Assembly: GCA_001593855.1 (NCBI GenBank) | Contig: LUCC01000064.1 | Coordinates: 1 to 5,171 of the forward strand | From: Candidatus Hecatellales archaeon B24 | GTDB lineage: Archaea > Thermoproteota > Bathyarchaeia > Hecatellales > Hecatellaceae | Direction of reading: 5' to 3' | Length of the DNA stretch: 5,171 nucleotides | In this document: one piece after another, positions 1 to 5,171 of the stretch | How positions within the stretch are numbered: position 1 is the first letter of the stretch | Layout of the letters: each line of letters begins with the position of its first letter | Notes under the pieces: generated by a model | The model's database searches: none | What the model saw: only the letters and a program-made list of their open reading frames with translations | What the model was told of the DNA's origin: nothing | Translations under genes and position numbers: made by a program

Positions 1-284
1 CCGTAGATTCCTGTTAGAGGAGACCGGGCTGCCACGTTCAGACGTCCCGTCGTCACCCCCAGCAGCCCTGTAACTGGGCCCGTGGAGATACATAGCACGT
101 TGTCCGGTGATAGGGGGTCTGCGTCTGGCGGAAGCTCGTCGTAGAGGATTTTAGCGTCTCTCCCTCTACCCCCAATATAAAGGGTGCATAGCTCCTTTGA
201 GAGAGGCTCCTTTCTTATTTCACCTTTGGTTAGGTCCACTCTGAGCAGTTGCCCGGCGTAGCCTCCATATTCGAAGACTTCCAT
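1..284 (-). CDS. Aldehyde ferredoxin oxidoreductase, N-terminal fragment (cut by window edge)
   Basis: This is the first 94 codons of a tungstopterin aldehyde ferredoxin oxidoreductase; the rest lies beyond the left edge. Enzymes of this family oxidise an aldehyde to its carboxylic acid in the cytoplasm, using a tungsten bis-pterin and a [4Fe-4S] cluster, and pass electrons to ferredoxin. The translation shows the typical family N-terminus: GYAGQLLRVDLTKGEI at residues 8-23, the glycine-rich IGGRGRDAKILYDELPP at 37-53, STGPVTG at 67-73 and GRLNVAARSPLTGIYG at 80-95. The [4Fe-4S] ligand cysteines and the later pterin motifs are outside the window, so substrate class and integrity cannot be judged. 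The ATG at 284 is chosen because it lies just before the conserved block and follows GAGGGG at a workable distance. It starts 6 nt after the stop of the iron-sulfur gene, so the two are co-transcribed and probably form one complex. Formaldehyde, glyceraldehyde-3-phosphate or broad-range aldehyde subfamilies cannot be told apart here. Confidence 0.93.
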   Translation of the reverse strand, partial: MEVFEYGGYAGQLLRVDLTKGEIRKEPLSKELCTLYIGGRGRDAKILYDELPPDADPLSPDNVLCISTGPVTGLLGVTTGRLNVAARSPLTGIY

Positions 285-290
285 CACCGT

Positions 291-791
291 TTATCCCCTC
301 CCCGGCACGACAAGCCTGGCTGCTGCTGTTAAAGCTGCAACCGTGGACTCCACTTTCTTAGCTCTCTTATCCTTTGCCAGCGTTTCAGCTTCCTCGTAGG
401 TTAGAGCTTGGGTGAAACACCACTTCACGCATTCAGGGTCTCCACCGCACAGGTCGCATTTGTATACAAGCCTTCTCTCGCTGTCGTAGCTTATGGCTCC
501 GAAGGGGCATGCTGTCATGCAAAGCCTGCAGCCGATGCACTTGTCATGGTTAATCAGCACGCCTCCAATGTCTTTGTCGAAGTATATGGCCCTGACCGGG
601 CATAGGAGCATGCATGGAGCTTGGTCGCAGTGGAAGCAGCCCATCGGTATGTCTATGCCTTCCTCATCTATCCTTGACACCTTAATCCTAGACTTGCTTG
701 GGATGAAAAGCCCCTCGCAGGAGAAGCTGCAGGCAAGCTCGCAGGCTCTGCAGCCCGTGCATTTTTCCGGGTTGAAAATCAGCTTTTTCAA
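291..791 (-). CDS. Four-cluster [4Fe-4S] electron-transfer protein, AOR small subunit (AorA-like)
   Basis: A 166-residue iron-sulfur protein of the polyferredoxin type seen in CooF, HycB and DMSO-reductase-B families. Four cysteine groups are visible: C11-x2-C14-x2-C17-x3-C21; C52-x2-C55-x4-C60-x3-C64 followed by Pro; C85-x2-C88-x2-C91-x3-C95 followed by Pro; and C112-x2-C115-x5-C121-x3-C125. That is 16 ligands, enough for four [4Fe-4S] clusters, plus one extra cysteine, C25. There is no signal peptide or membrane segment, so it is cytoplasmic. The last 34 residues have no cysteine: a charged stretch is followed by an Ala/Val-rich helix-like tail. The gene lies 6 nt before an AOR gene; Aromatoleum AorA and the small subunits of some Pyrococcus tungsten enzymes are known partners of this kind, so an electron-carrying role for the AOR is inferred. 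The start is the TTG at 791, which follows GGAGGT by 7 nt; a TTG at 806 in the same frame would add five residues but would put that site inside the gene. Confidence 0.9.
   Translation of the reverse strand: MKKLIFNPEKCTGCRACELACSFSCEGLFIPSKSRIKVSRIDEEGIDIPMGCFHCDQAPCMLLCPVRAIYFDKDIGGVLINHDKCIGCRLCMTACPFGAISYDSERRLVYKCDLCGGDPECVKWCFTQALTYEEAETLAKDKRAKKVESTVAALTAAARLVVPGRG
295..300 (-). promoter_or_regulatory. Ribosome binding site of the AOR gene
   Basis: GAGGGG ends 10 nt before the ATG at 284 and lies inside the last codons of the iron-sulfur gene, whose stop codon follows directly. This layout favours translational coupling. A GGTG directly abutting the ATG is a second, less well placed match to the archaeal anti-Shine-Dalgarno sequence. 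Confidence 0.55.
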
Positions 792-798
792 GGATTGA

Positions 799-804
799 AC
801 CTCC
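799..804 (-). promoter_or_regulatory. Ribosome binding site that fixes the TTG start of the iron-sulfur gene
   Basis: GGAGGT matches the archaeal 16S rRNA tail and ends 7 nt before TTG at 791-789, followed by Lys-Lys and then the first cluster motif. It overlaps the last base of the other in-frame TTG (806-804), which has no comparable site upstream. The shorter 166-residue product is therefore preferred. Confidence 0.75.
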
Positions 805-810
805 AAACTT

Positions 811-828
811 ACTGTTACAGTTTAAACT
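811..828. promoter_or_regulatory. Two overlapping palindromes, possible operator upstream of the iron-sulfur/AOR genes
   Basis: ACTGTTACAGT (811-821) is a perfect inverted repeat with 5-bp arms around a single T. It overlaps AGTTTAAACT (819-828), a perfect 10-bp palindrome. Both lie between the candidate TATA element and the ribosome binding site, about where the transcription start is predicted. A dimeric repressor bound here could block transcription. The element is short and no regulator is identified, so this is inference from position and symmetry. Confidence 0.3.
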
Positions 829-835
829 TCGCCAA

Positions 836-845
836 CATTAAAAGT
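836..845 (-). promoter_or_regulatory. Candidate TATA element of the iron-sulfur/AOR operon
   Basis: ACTTTTAATG on the minus strand begins 54 nt upstream of the TTG start (53 nt from the CTTTT core). An archaeal start about 24-26 nt downstream would fall near 815 and leave a leader of about 24 nt that contains the GGAGGT site. An A/T-rich ATTAAT just upstream could act as a BRE. The hyuA promoter candidate has nearly the same sequence at nearly the same distance, which supports the call. TATTAATA at 853-846 is an alternative. Confidence 0.4.
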
Positions 846-885
846 ATTAATAGCCCCTTTAAGCTTTAATTTCTGACTGGAAAAT

Positions 886-898
886 TTTAATCATTAAA
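886..898. repeat. Small perfect inverted repeat TTTAATCATTAAA
   Basis: Six-bp arms surround a single C. It overlaps the upstream direct-repeat copy. It is too A/T-rich to form a stable RNA hairpin and has no T-run directly after it on the minus strand, so it is more likely a protein-binding site or chance than a terminator. Confidence 0.25.
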
Positions 899-949
899 GT
901 ATTTTTTCAAACATTCTTCAACAAGTCTGCATTAGCAAATGAAAGACTT

Positions 950-957
950 AAAAAAGG
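950..957 (-). terminator. Possible T-run terminator of hyuAB
   Basis: About 45 nt past the hyuB stop the minus strand reads CCTTTTTT, a run of six T in the non-template strand. Archaeal RNA polymerase can terminate at short T-rich runs without a hairpin, and no convincing GC-rich hairpin precedes this one. It is the best candidate between hyuB and the iron-sulfur promoter, but read-through is equally possible. Confidence 0.35.
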
Positions 958-1002
958 TGGACAGGAACTTAAAGGTTAAATCCCTTACGCCGTGTTTCTG
1001 CC

Positions 1003-2739
1003 CTATCCGCTGCCCATTAAAGATTTGCGAAGCTTCTCGGTTTCTTCACGGTTCACCTTCATGGTTTCAGGGTCTATTACTACGCCGTATTCTGTTTTAG
1101 CCTTCTCCAGCGAGACTATGCCGTTTACCACGTCTTCAAGCACGAGGTTCGGGTCTCTTTCGAGTGGGTTACCGTATCCTCCTCCACCTGGAAGGTAACA
1201 TCTGATAAGGCTTCCGGGAGGAACCCTCACAAGCTCCTTTCCCAGCATGGTCTCGCCGGGGCCAGGGTTCAGTATAAACTTGGAAGTTGAACCAGGCTTT
1301 CCTCCGAGGATTCCTGGAGGCCCATATTCAATCCAGTCTATGGGGTTGACGATGGTGCAGGGGCTTTCGGTTAGCACCCGGTAGTCCACTACTATTCCGC
1401 ATCCTCCCCGGAACTTTCCAGCTCCCCCAGAGTCTTGGATAAGCTCCAGCCTTTCTATTCTCAGCGGATGCTCGGTTTCTGTTACTTCAGCCGGTGTGTT
1501 TTCAGCTCTCGGCGGGAAGGCAAAGCAGTGGATTCCATCTCTGTCAGGACGTGCTCCAAGCCCTCCTGAATGCATGGCCACATGGACGAAGAATCTGCCT
1601 GTCCTCGGGTTTATTCCTGAAAACTGTGGCATGTTTGATTCTCCTCCGCTTCCAGCCAGCACCCTGTCAGGTATGACTTTAGCCAGCGCTCCCATCATAG
1701 CCGCGTTCACATGCCATGAGAGAAGATGTCTGGCTCCCACCGCCGCCGGAAACCTCACATTTATAATTGTTCCTTCTGGAGCATAGACGTCTATGGGCTT
1801 AAGGGCTCCAGCGTTAAAGGGCAGCGTCGGGGTTAAAGAGCCCTTAACAGCGTGGATGGCGTAGGCGTAAGTATAATTGAAGGGACAGTTCAAGCCGGAA
1901 GCCGTCTGAGGCGAGGAACCTGTGAAGTCAACCTTCATCTGCTCCCCTTTAACTTCTATGCTTACCTTTATTTTGACAGGTGAACCCGGCTCCGGCCCGT
2001 CGAACTCGTGCTCGTGACCGTAGGTTCCGTCGGCCACCTGGCTTATGGCTTCTCTGGTAGCCTTCTCAGTAGTGTTTATTATAGCTCTCGCCAGAGGCAT
2101 TAAATCTTCAATCTGATTGTCTTTCATAAACTCTTTAAGCCTGCGTTCTCCAACGAAGTTGGCTGAAAGCTGGGCTTTAATGTCGCCTAGGTATTCCCTG
2201 GGCTCCCTAACGTTGGCTGTTATCATTTTAATAGTGTCCTCGTTGGGCTCTCCAGCCCTGTAAATTTTGTGCAGGGGAATTCTTATTCCTTCCTCGAAGA
2301 TTTCCCTGGAGTCGGCTATGTGTCCTCCGGCAGCTCTGCCTCCAACATCCGAGTGGTGGGCAATATTCACCGCGAAAGCCAAAATTTCACCGTCGCTGAA
2401 GATGGGAGATATTAATACGAGGTCGGGTAGGTGTCCTGAGCCAAGCCATGGGTCATTGGTTGCCACGGCGTCTCCCGGCTTTAAGGTTTCAACAGGGAAC
2501 TCTCTGAAGACGCTTTCCATGATTTTCGGTATGGAGCCGAGGTGGCCTGGGGTTCCAATCCAGTCTGTTTGAGCCAGCATGTTGCCTTCCCTGTCGAAGA
2601 GGGCGCAGGAGAAGTCGTTTGCCTCCCTCACCAGCTCTGAGTAGGCTGTCCGCTTCAGCGTAATGGACATTTCCTCAACTATCGATAGAAGACCGCTCCA
2701 CAAGATTTCAAGTCTAACAGGGTCAAACTCTTCAGGCAT
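1003..2739 (-). CDS. hyuB: Hydantoinase B / oxoprolinase family protein (HyuB)
   Basis: A complete 578-residue HyuB-type subunit (hydantoinase B / oxoprolinase family), which works with HyuA to activate and hydrolyse or carboxylate a small carbonyl or lactam compound. The N-terminal block RTAYSELVREANDFSCALFD (30-49) is typical. NDPWLGSGHLPD (95-106) and HHSDVGG (128-134) hold H103, D106 and H128. Their spacing matches, as I recall it, the metal-binding His/Asp/His of the acetone carboxylase alpha subunit, so a metal site is likely. Further conserved blocks are GDIKAQLSAN (185-194), DFTGSS (271-276), GGLGARPDRDG (392-402), DSGGAGKFRGGCG (436-448) and PGGGGYGNP (517-525). Length fits the hydantoinase/oxoprolinase form; it lacks the extra length of acetone carboxylase alpha subunits. 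The ATG lies 2 nt after the hyuA stop, with GGAGGAG inside the end of hyuA. Substrate (hydantoin, 5-oxoproline, ketone or other) cannot be assigned. No frameshift or missing block was seen. Confidence 0.93.
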   Translation of the reverse strand: MPEEFDPVRLEILWSGLLSIVEEMSITLKRTAYSELVREANDFSCALFDREGNMLAQTDWIGTPGHLGSIPKIMESVFREFPVETLKPGDAVATNDPWLGSGHLPDLVLISPIFSDGEILAFAVNIAHHSDVGGRAAGGHIADSREIFEEGIRIPLHKIYRAGEPNEDTIKMITANVREPREYLGDIKAQLSANFVGERRLKEFMKDNQIEDLMPLARAIINTTEKATREAISQVADGTYGHEHEFDGPEPGSPVKIKVSIEVKGEQMKVDFTGSSPQTASGLNCPFNYTYAYAIHAVKGSLTPTLPFNAGALKPIDVYAPEGTIINVRFPAAVGARHLLSWHVNAAMMGALAKVIPDRVLAGSGGESNMPQFSGINPRTGRFFVHVAMHSGGLGARPDRDGIHCFAFPPRAENTPAEVTETEHPLRIERLELIQDSGGAGKFRGGCGIVVDYRVLTESPCTIVNPIDWIEYGPPGILGGKPGSTSKFILNPGPGETMLGKELVRVPPGSLIRCYLPGGGGYGNPLERDPNLVLEDVVNGIVSLEKAKTEYGVVIDPETMKVNREETEKLRKSLMGSG

Positions 2740-2741
2740 GG

Positions 2742-4826
2742 TTACTCCTCCTCTAGGGTGATAACCAGGTTTAGATACTCGTCCACGGTGGCCTTAGCCT
2801 TGGGGCATACAACCACTGTGGACTCTCTCTCCTCAACGATGGCAGGCCCATGGATGAAGGCTTCTGGAAGCAGCCTATAACGGTCGTAAACGTCGCATTC
2901 AACGTATTCGCCGTATTCGGCGAAGAAGGCTTTCCTCTTGCCTTTGAGGGCGTCTTCGGCTTTACCTTTCTCCTTAACCCTTTTGACTTTAACCCTTGGA
3001 ACCTTGCCTACTGCTAGAAGCCTCCAGTTCACCGTTTCAACAGGGTCTCCCGTGGTGAAGCCGTAGGTTTTCTCGTAGAGGTTAACGAAGGAGTCTTCAA
3101 GAGTCTTCACCATGCCTGCTGAAAGCTCTCCGCCTGGTATCTGCACGTTTAACTCGTAGGCTTGCCCTACATATCTCATGTCCACGCTTCTCACCAGCTC
3201 CATCTGGGTGACACCTGCAGCCTTCAGAAGCTCCACGGCTTCACTTTCCATTTCTTCGTAGAGGCTGCGCGCCGTGTCTAGGTTTACCTCTTCAATTCTT
3301 GCCACGTAGGTTCGGACGAAGTCGAATTTCACGTCGCTGGCCAGCATGCCTATGGCTGTGGCAACTCCTGCAGCCAGCGGGATGACAAGTTTCCTGATCT
3401 TGTTCTGCTCTGCAAGCCTGTTAGCGTGAACCGGGCCTGCTCCCCCGAAGGCTACAAGCGTCAGCATTCGTGGGTCTCTACCCCGCTCTATGGATACCGC
3501 CCTCATAGCCCTTGCCATGTTCGCGTTTACAACGTCGTGAATTCCGAGGGCGGCCTCAATCACGCTTAAGCCCAAGGGCTTAGCCACGTGGTCTTCTATA
3601 GCCTTAACAGCCAGCTCCTTCTGAAGCTTCATCTCTCCGCCTATGAAGTAGTCTGGGTTAAGGTAGCCGAGCACTAGGTCTGCGTCTGTGACCGTAGGCT
3701 GGGTTCCTCCTAGCCCGTAGCAGGCTGGCCCTGGGTCGGCTCCAGCACTTTCTGGGCCAACTTTCAGCAAGCCCATTTCCACGTGGGCTATGCTTCCTCC
3801 TCCAGCCCCTATCTCTATGAGGTCTATGGTTGGAACTTCAACGGGGTAGCCGCTTCCCTTCTTAAACCTGTATCCTCCAACCTCGAAGACTGTTGTTATT
3901 CTAGGCTGACCTCTCTCCACAAGGGCAACCTTGGCTGTGGTGCCCCCCATGTCGAAGGATATAAGATTGTCCTCTCCCACCAGCTCTCCTATGAAGCTTG
4001 CGGCCAGTGTACCAGCGGCAGGACCTGACTCCAAGATTCTAACCGGGAACTGGGCTGCTGTTTCAACGGGAACTATTCCTCCGGCAGCCGTCATGATGAA
4101 AAGCCGCGCCCTGAAGCCCTCTGCCCTCAGCCCTTCCGTCAGCTCTTCCATGTACTTTTCGGTTTTAGGCCTTGTGTAAGCGTTTACAACGGTTGTTGAA
4201 GTTCTCTCGTATTCTCTCCAAGCAGGTAAAACGGCTGAAGACAGGGAAACCCTAATGTTCGGCGCCGATTTACCTGTGATTTCCTCGATTTCCTTCTCGT
4301 GCTTCGGGTTGCTGTAGGAGTGAATGAGGCAGACTGCTATGGATTCGACACCCAGCTCAGCTAGCTCACGGATTAAAGCTTCAACCTCTTCACGGTTAAG
4401 CTTCTTCAGGATTTCTCCGTTGAAGGCTGTTCGCTCGTCCACTTCTCTTCTAAGGTGTCTTGGAACCAGTGGGGGAAGCCTCTCCTCGAAGATGTCGTAC
4501 TGGGTTACCCTTCGCTCCCTCCCGATTTCCAGCACATCCCGGAAGCCTTTGGTGGTTATTAGAGCAGTTTTCGCCCCCTTCTGCTCTATAACCGTGTTGG
4601 TTACCACAGTTGTGCCGTGAATGGCGAAGGTAAGCTGTCCCGCCTTAACGTTGCTCTCAGCCAGCAGCCTCTTCAATCCTTGAAGTGCTCCAATATTCGG
4701 GTTTTTAGGTGTTGAAGGAACTTTCACTATGCGTATTTCCCCGGTTGCCTCGTCAGCCATGACAAGGTCGGTGAAGGTTCCTCCAATGTCAAACCCTAAC
4801 CTGTAACGTCCCTCTTCAGAAACCAT
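2742..4826 (-). CDS. hyuA: Hydantoinase A / oxoprolinase family ATP-binding protein (HyuA)
   Basis: A complete HyuA subunit of 694 residues, the ATP-using partner of HyuB; family members phosphorylate or activate a carbonyl substrate using an ASKHA (actin-like) fold. Numbering from the ATG, the first nucleotide-binding motif FDIGGTFTD is at 12-20, HGTTVVTNTVIE at 70-81 and REYERTST at 204-211. The second phosphate-binding motif DMGGTTAK is at 292-299, GAGGGSI at 340-346, AGADPGPACYG at 361-371, FGGAGPVHA at 460-468, AAGVATAIGMLASD at 485-498, and the C-terminal domain motif MRYVGQAYEL at 550-559. A Lys/Arg-rich stretch near 606-632 looks like the linker before the final beta-rich domain. Length is normal for the family. 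The ATG at 4826 is preferred; an in-frame GTG at 4838 would add four residues, and neither has a strong ribosome binding site. It is followed after 2 nt by hyuB. HyuA also covers acetone and acetophenone carboxylase subunits, so the reaction is open. Confidence 0.93.
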   Translation of the reverse strand: MVSEEGRYRLGFDIGGTFTDLVMADEATGEIRIVKVPSTPKNPNIGALQGLKRLLAESNVKAGQLTFAIHGTTVVTNTVIEQKGAKTALITTKGFRDVLEIGRERRVTQYDIFEERLPPLVPRHLRREVDERTAFNGEILKKLNREEVEALIRELAELGVESIAVCLIHSYSNPKHEKEIEEITGKSAPNIRVSLSSAVLPAWREYERTSTTVVNAYTRPKTEKYMEELTEGLRAEGFRARLFIMTAAGGIVPVETAAQFPVRILESGPAAGTLAASFIGELVGEDNLISFDMGGTTAKVALVERGQPRITTVFEVGGYRFKKGSGYPVEVPTIDLIEIGAGGGSIAHVEMGLLKVGPESAGADPGPACYGLGGTQPTVTDADLVLGYLNPDYFIGGEMKLQKELAVKAIEDHVAKPLGLSVIEAALGIHDVVNANMARAMRAVSIERGRDPRMLTLVAFGGAGPVHANRLAEQNKIRKLVIPLAAGVATAIGMLASDVKFDFVRTYVARIEEVNLDTARSLYEEMESEAVELLKAAGVTQMELVRSVDMRYVGQAYELNVQIPGGELSAGMVKTLEDSFVNLYEKTYGFTTGDPVETVNWRLLAVGKVPRVKVKRVKEKGKAEDALKGKRKAFFAEYGEYVECDVYDRYRLLPEAFIHGPAIVEERESTVVVCPKAKATVDEYLNLVITLEEE
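2745..2751 (-). promoter_or_regulatory. Ribosome binding site of hyuB inside the end of hyuA
   Basis: GGAGGAG is formed by the last Glu codons of hyuA and ends 5 nt before the hyuB ATG; the hyuA stop codon sits between them. Ribosomes finishing hyuA can restart directly at hyuB, which would keep the two subunits in step. Confidence 0.7.
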
Positions 4827-4872
4827 TTCGCAACCCACAGTACCCGCTACTAATTTGAGTTTGAAGACGGCA

Positions 4873-4882
4873 GTATTAAAGT
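4873..4882 (-). promoter_or_regulatory. Candidate TATA element of hyuAB
   Basis: ACTTTAATAC on the minus strand, with its CTTTAAT core starting 55 nt before the ATG at 4826, predicts transcription start near 4852-4855 and a leader of about 26-29 nt. AGTAAC just upstream is close to an archaeal BRE. The octamer ACTTTAAT also occurs upstream of the iron-sulfur gene. It lies within the 71-nt gap after the ACT gene, so hyuAB may be transcribed separately from it. Confidence 0.4.
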
Positions 4883-4897
4883 TACTGGTGGGCTGCT

Positions 4898-5171
4898 TCA
4901 GCTTATTGAAACCTTGGCTACGCCTTTAACCTTAAGGGCTTCGGACACCACTTCGCCAGGTATTTTCTTTTCCACTATGAGGGTTAGCTTGGGTTCGGGG
5001 TGAAGTTCAGGATCGTCAACTATGGCCTGTCTTATGCTTATTCCTCTTTCAGCCAGCAGCTTGGCTACTCCTGCAAGGATACCTGGCATCCTAGCGTCCA
5101 TCGGCGTGATTTCCAGGGCGCTGAAACCCAGATAGTGTGCAACCTCCTTAAGCGAGTGCCCTGCGGAATTC
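4898..5171 (-). CDS. ACT-domain regulator of amino acid metabolism, C-terminal part (5' end outside window)
   Basis: The reading frame is open from the right edge to the TGA at 4900-4898 and gives the last 90 residues of a larger protein. The first methionine in the window (5101) is not the start: the upstream part, SAGHSLKEVAHYLGFSALEI, is clearly coding and family-like. The pattern of this block followed by MPGILAGVAKLLAERGISI, then AIVDDPELHPEPKLTLIVE and a KIPGEVVSEALKVKGVAKVSIS end, resembles from memory the archaeal 'predicted regulator of amino acid metabolism, contains ACT domain' group (COG2150). The ACT fold (beta-alpha-beta-beta-alpha-beta, about the last 68 residues) usually binds an amino acid or related small ligand. 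Family members carry a further N-terminal region, possibly helix-turn-helix-like, that is outside the window. It is co-directional with hyuAB, 71 nt upstream. The ligand and any DNA target are unknown. Confidence 0.8.
   Translation of the reverse strand, partial: NSAGHSLKEVAHYLGFSALEITPMDARMPGILAGVAKLLAERGISIRQAIVDDPELHPEPKLTLIVEKKIPGEVVSEALKVKGVAKVSIS

Larger units (their letters stand above)
836..903. repeat. Pair of imperfect direct repeats, CATTAAA(A)GTATT
   Basis: On the plus strand CATTAAAAGTATT (836-848) recurs as CATTAAAGTATT (892-903), differing by one A. The repeat starts are 56 bp apart, a little over five helical turns. The downstream copy, in transcription order, coincides with the candidate TATA element of the iron-sulfur operon. 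The upstream copy may be a second promoter or a regulator site. In such A/T-rich DNA a chance match is possible. Confidence 0.35.

Noticed and set aside
408..798. Plus-strand open frames of 65 and 101 codons across the iron-sulfur gene
   Set aside because: They lie antisense to a gene with four clear cysteine cluster motifs, have no family-like motifs and no ribosome binding site; their openness follows from the composition of the real gene.
861..866. AAGCTT and AAAATTTT palindromes in the intergenic region
   Set aside because: Six- to eight-base palindromes of A/T-rich sequence are expected by chance here and are not placed at a promoter landmark.
807..1002. A small unannotated gene or structured RNA in the intergenic region
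   Set aside because: The region is strongly A/T-rich with many stops on both strands, no GC-rich stem and no tRNA or known ncRNA pattern; only promoter-like and short repeat elements are visible.
992..2572. Several plus-strand open frames of 60-101 codons inside hyuB
   Set aside because: All are antisense shadows of a complete 578-residue gene with conserved motifs throughout; the translations are low-complexity Ser/Pro/Leu-rich.
3783..4620. Plus-strand open frames of 81-98 codons inside hyuA
   Set aside because: Antisense to conserved ASKHA-motif coding sequence; no independent evidence of coding.
2739..4826. hyuA-hyuB as a split or frameshifted single gene, as in the fused 5-oxoprolinases of eukaryotes and some bacteria
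   Set aside because: There is a proper stop, a strong ribosome binding site and an ATG with a normal HyuB N-terminus; separate subunits are the usual archaeal arrangement.
4898..5101. A separate 67-residue stand-alone ACT-domain gene starting at the ATG at 5101
   Set aside because: The frame stays open to the right edge and the 23 upstream codons read like the conserved segment preceding the ACT domain in this family, so the ATG is internal.

Overview
The window looks archaeal, though this rests on gene content and signals rather than a marker gene. Four things point that way. The gene at the right edge encodes the C-terminal part of an ACT-domain amino-acid-metabolism regulator of a kind found mainly in archaea. 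The left edge holds the start of a tungsten-type aldehyde ferredoxin oxidoreductase. The upstream regions of hyuA and of the iron-sulfur gene each carry a CTTTAAT-like AT-rich element about 53-55 nt before the start codon, where an archaeal TATA box would sit. Ribosome binding sites are strong GGAGG types. Base composition is mixed, about half GC in genes and much more AT-rich between them. A TACK/Thermoproteota-type (for example Bathyarchaeia-like) or related thermophilic lineage is plausible but unproven.

All genes lie on the minus strand, so transcription runs from high to low coordinates. In that order they are: the 3' part of an ACT-domain regulator gene (5171-4898, its 5' end beyond the window); a 71-nt gap with a TATA-like element; hyuA (4826-2742) and hyuB (2739-1003), separated by 2 nt and almost certainly translationally coupled; a 211-nt AT-rich intergenic region (1002-792) with a T-run that may end hyuAB transcription, direct and inverted repeats and a candidate promoter; a four-cluster [4Fe-4S] protein gene (791-291); and, 6 nt on, the first 94 codons of an aldehyde ferredoxin oxidoreductase gene running off the left edge.

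There are two functional units. HyuA and HyuB should form an ATP-dependent hydantoinase/oxoprolinase/carboxylase-type enzyme whose substrate cannot be read from sequence. The iron-sulfur protein and the AOR form a two-gene cassette like AorA-AorB, or like the small and large subunits of some archaeal tungsten oxidoreductases: an aldehyde is oxidised at the tungstopterin of the large subunit and electrons leave through the polyferredoxin subunit. Whether the two units share a pathway is open. The most useful observations are the corrected TTG start of the iron-sulfur gene, its operator-like palindromes, and the matched promoter architecture of the two transcription units. I found no mobile element, CRISPR array, RNA gene or disrupted gene.
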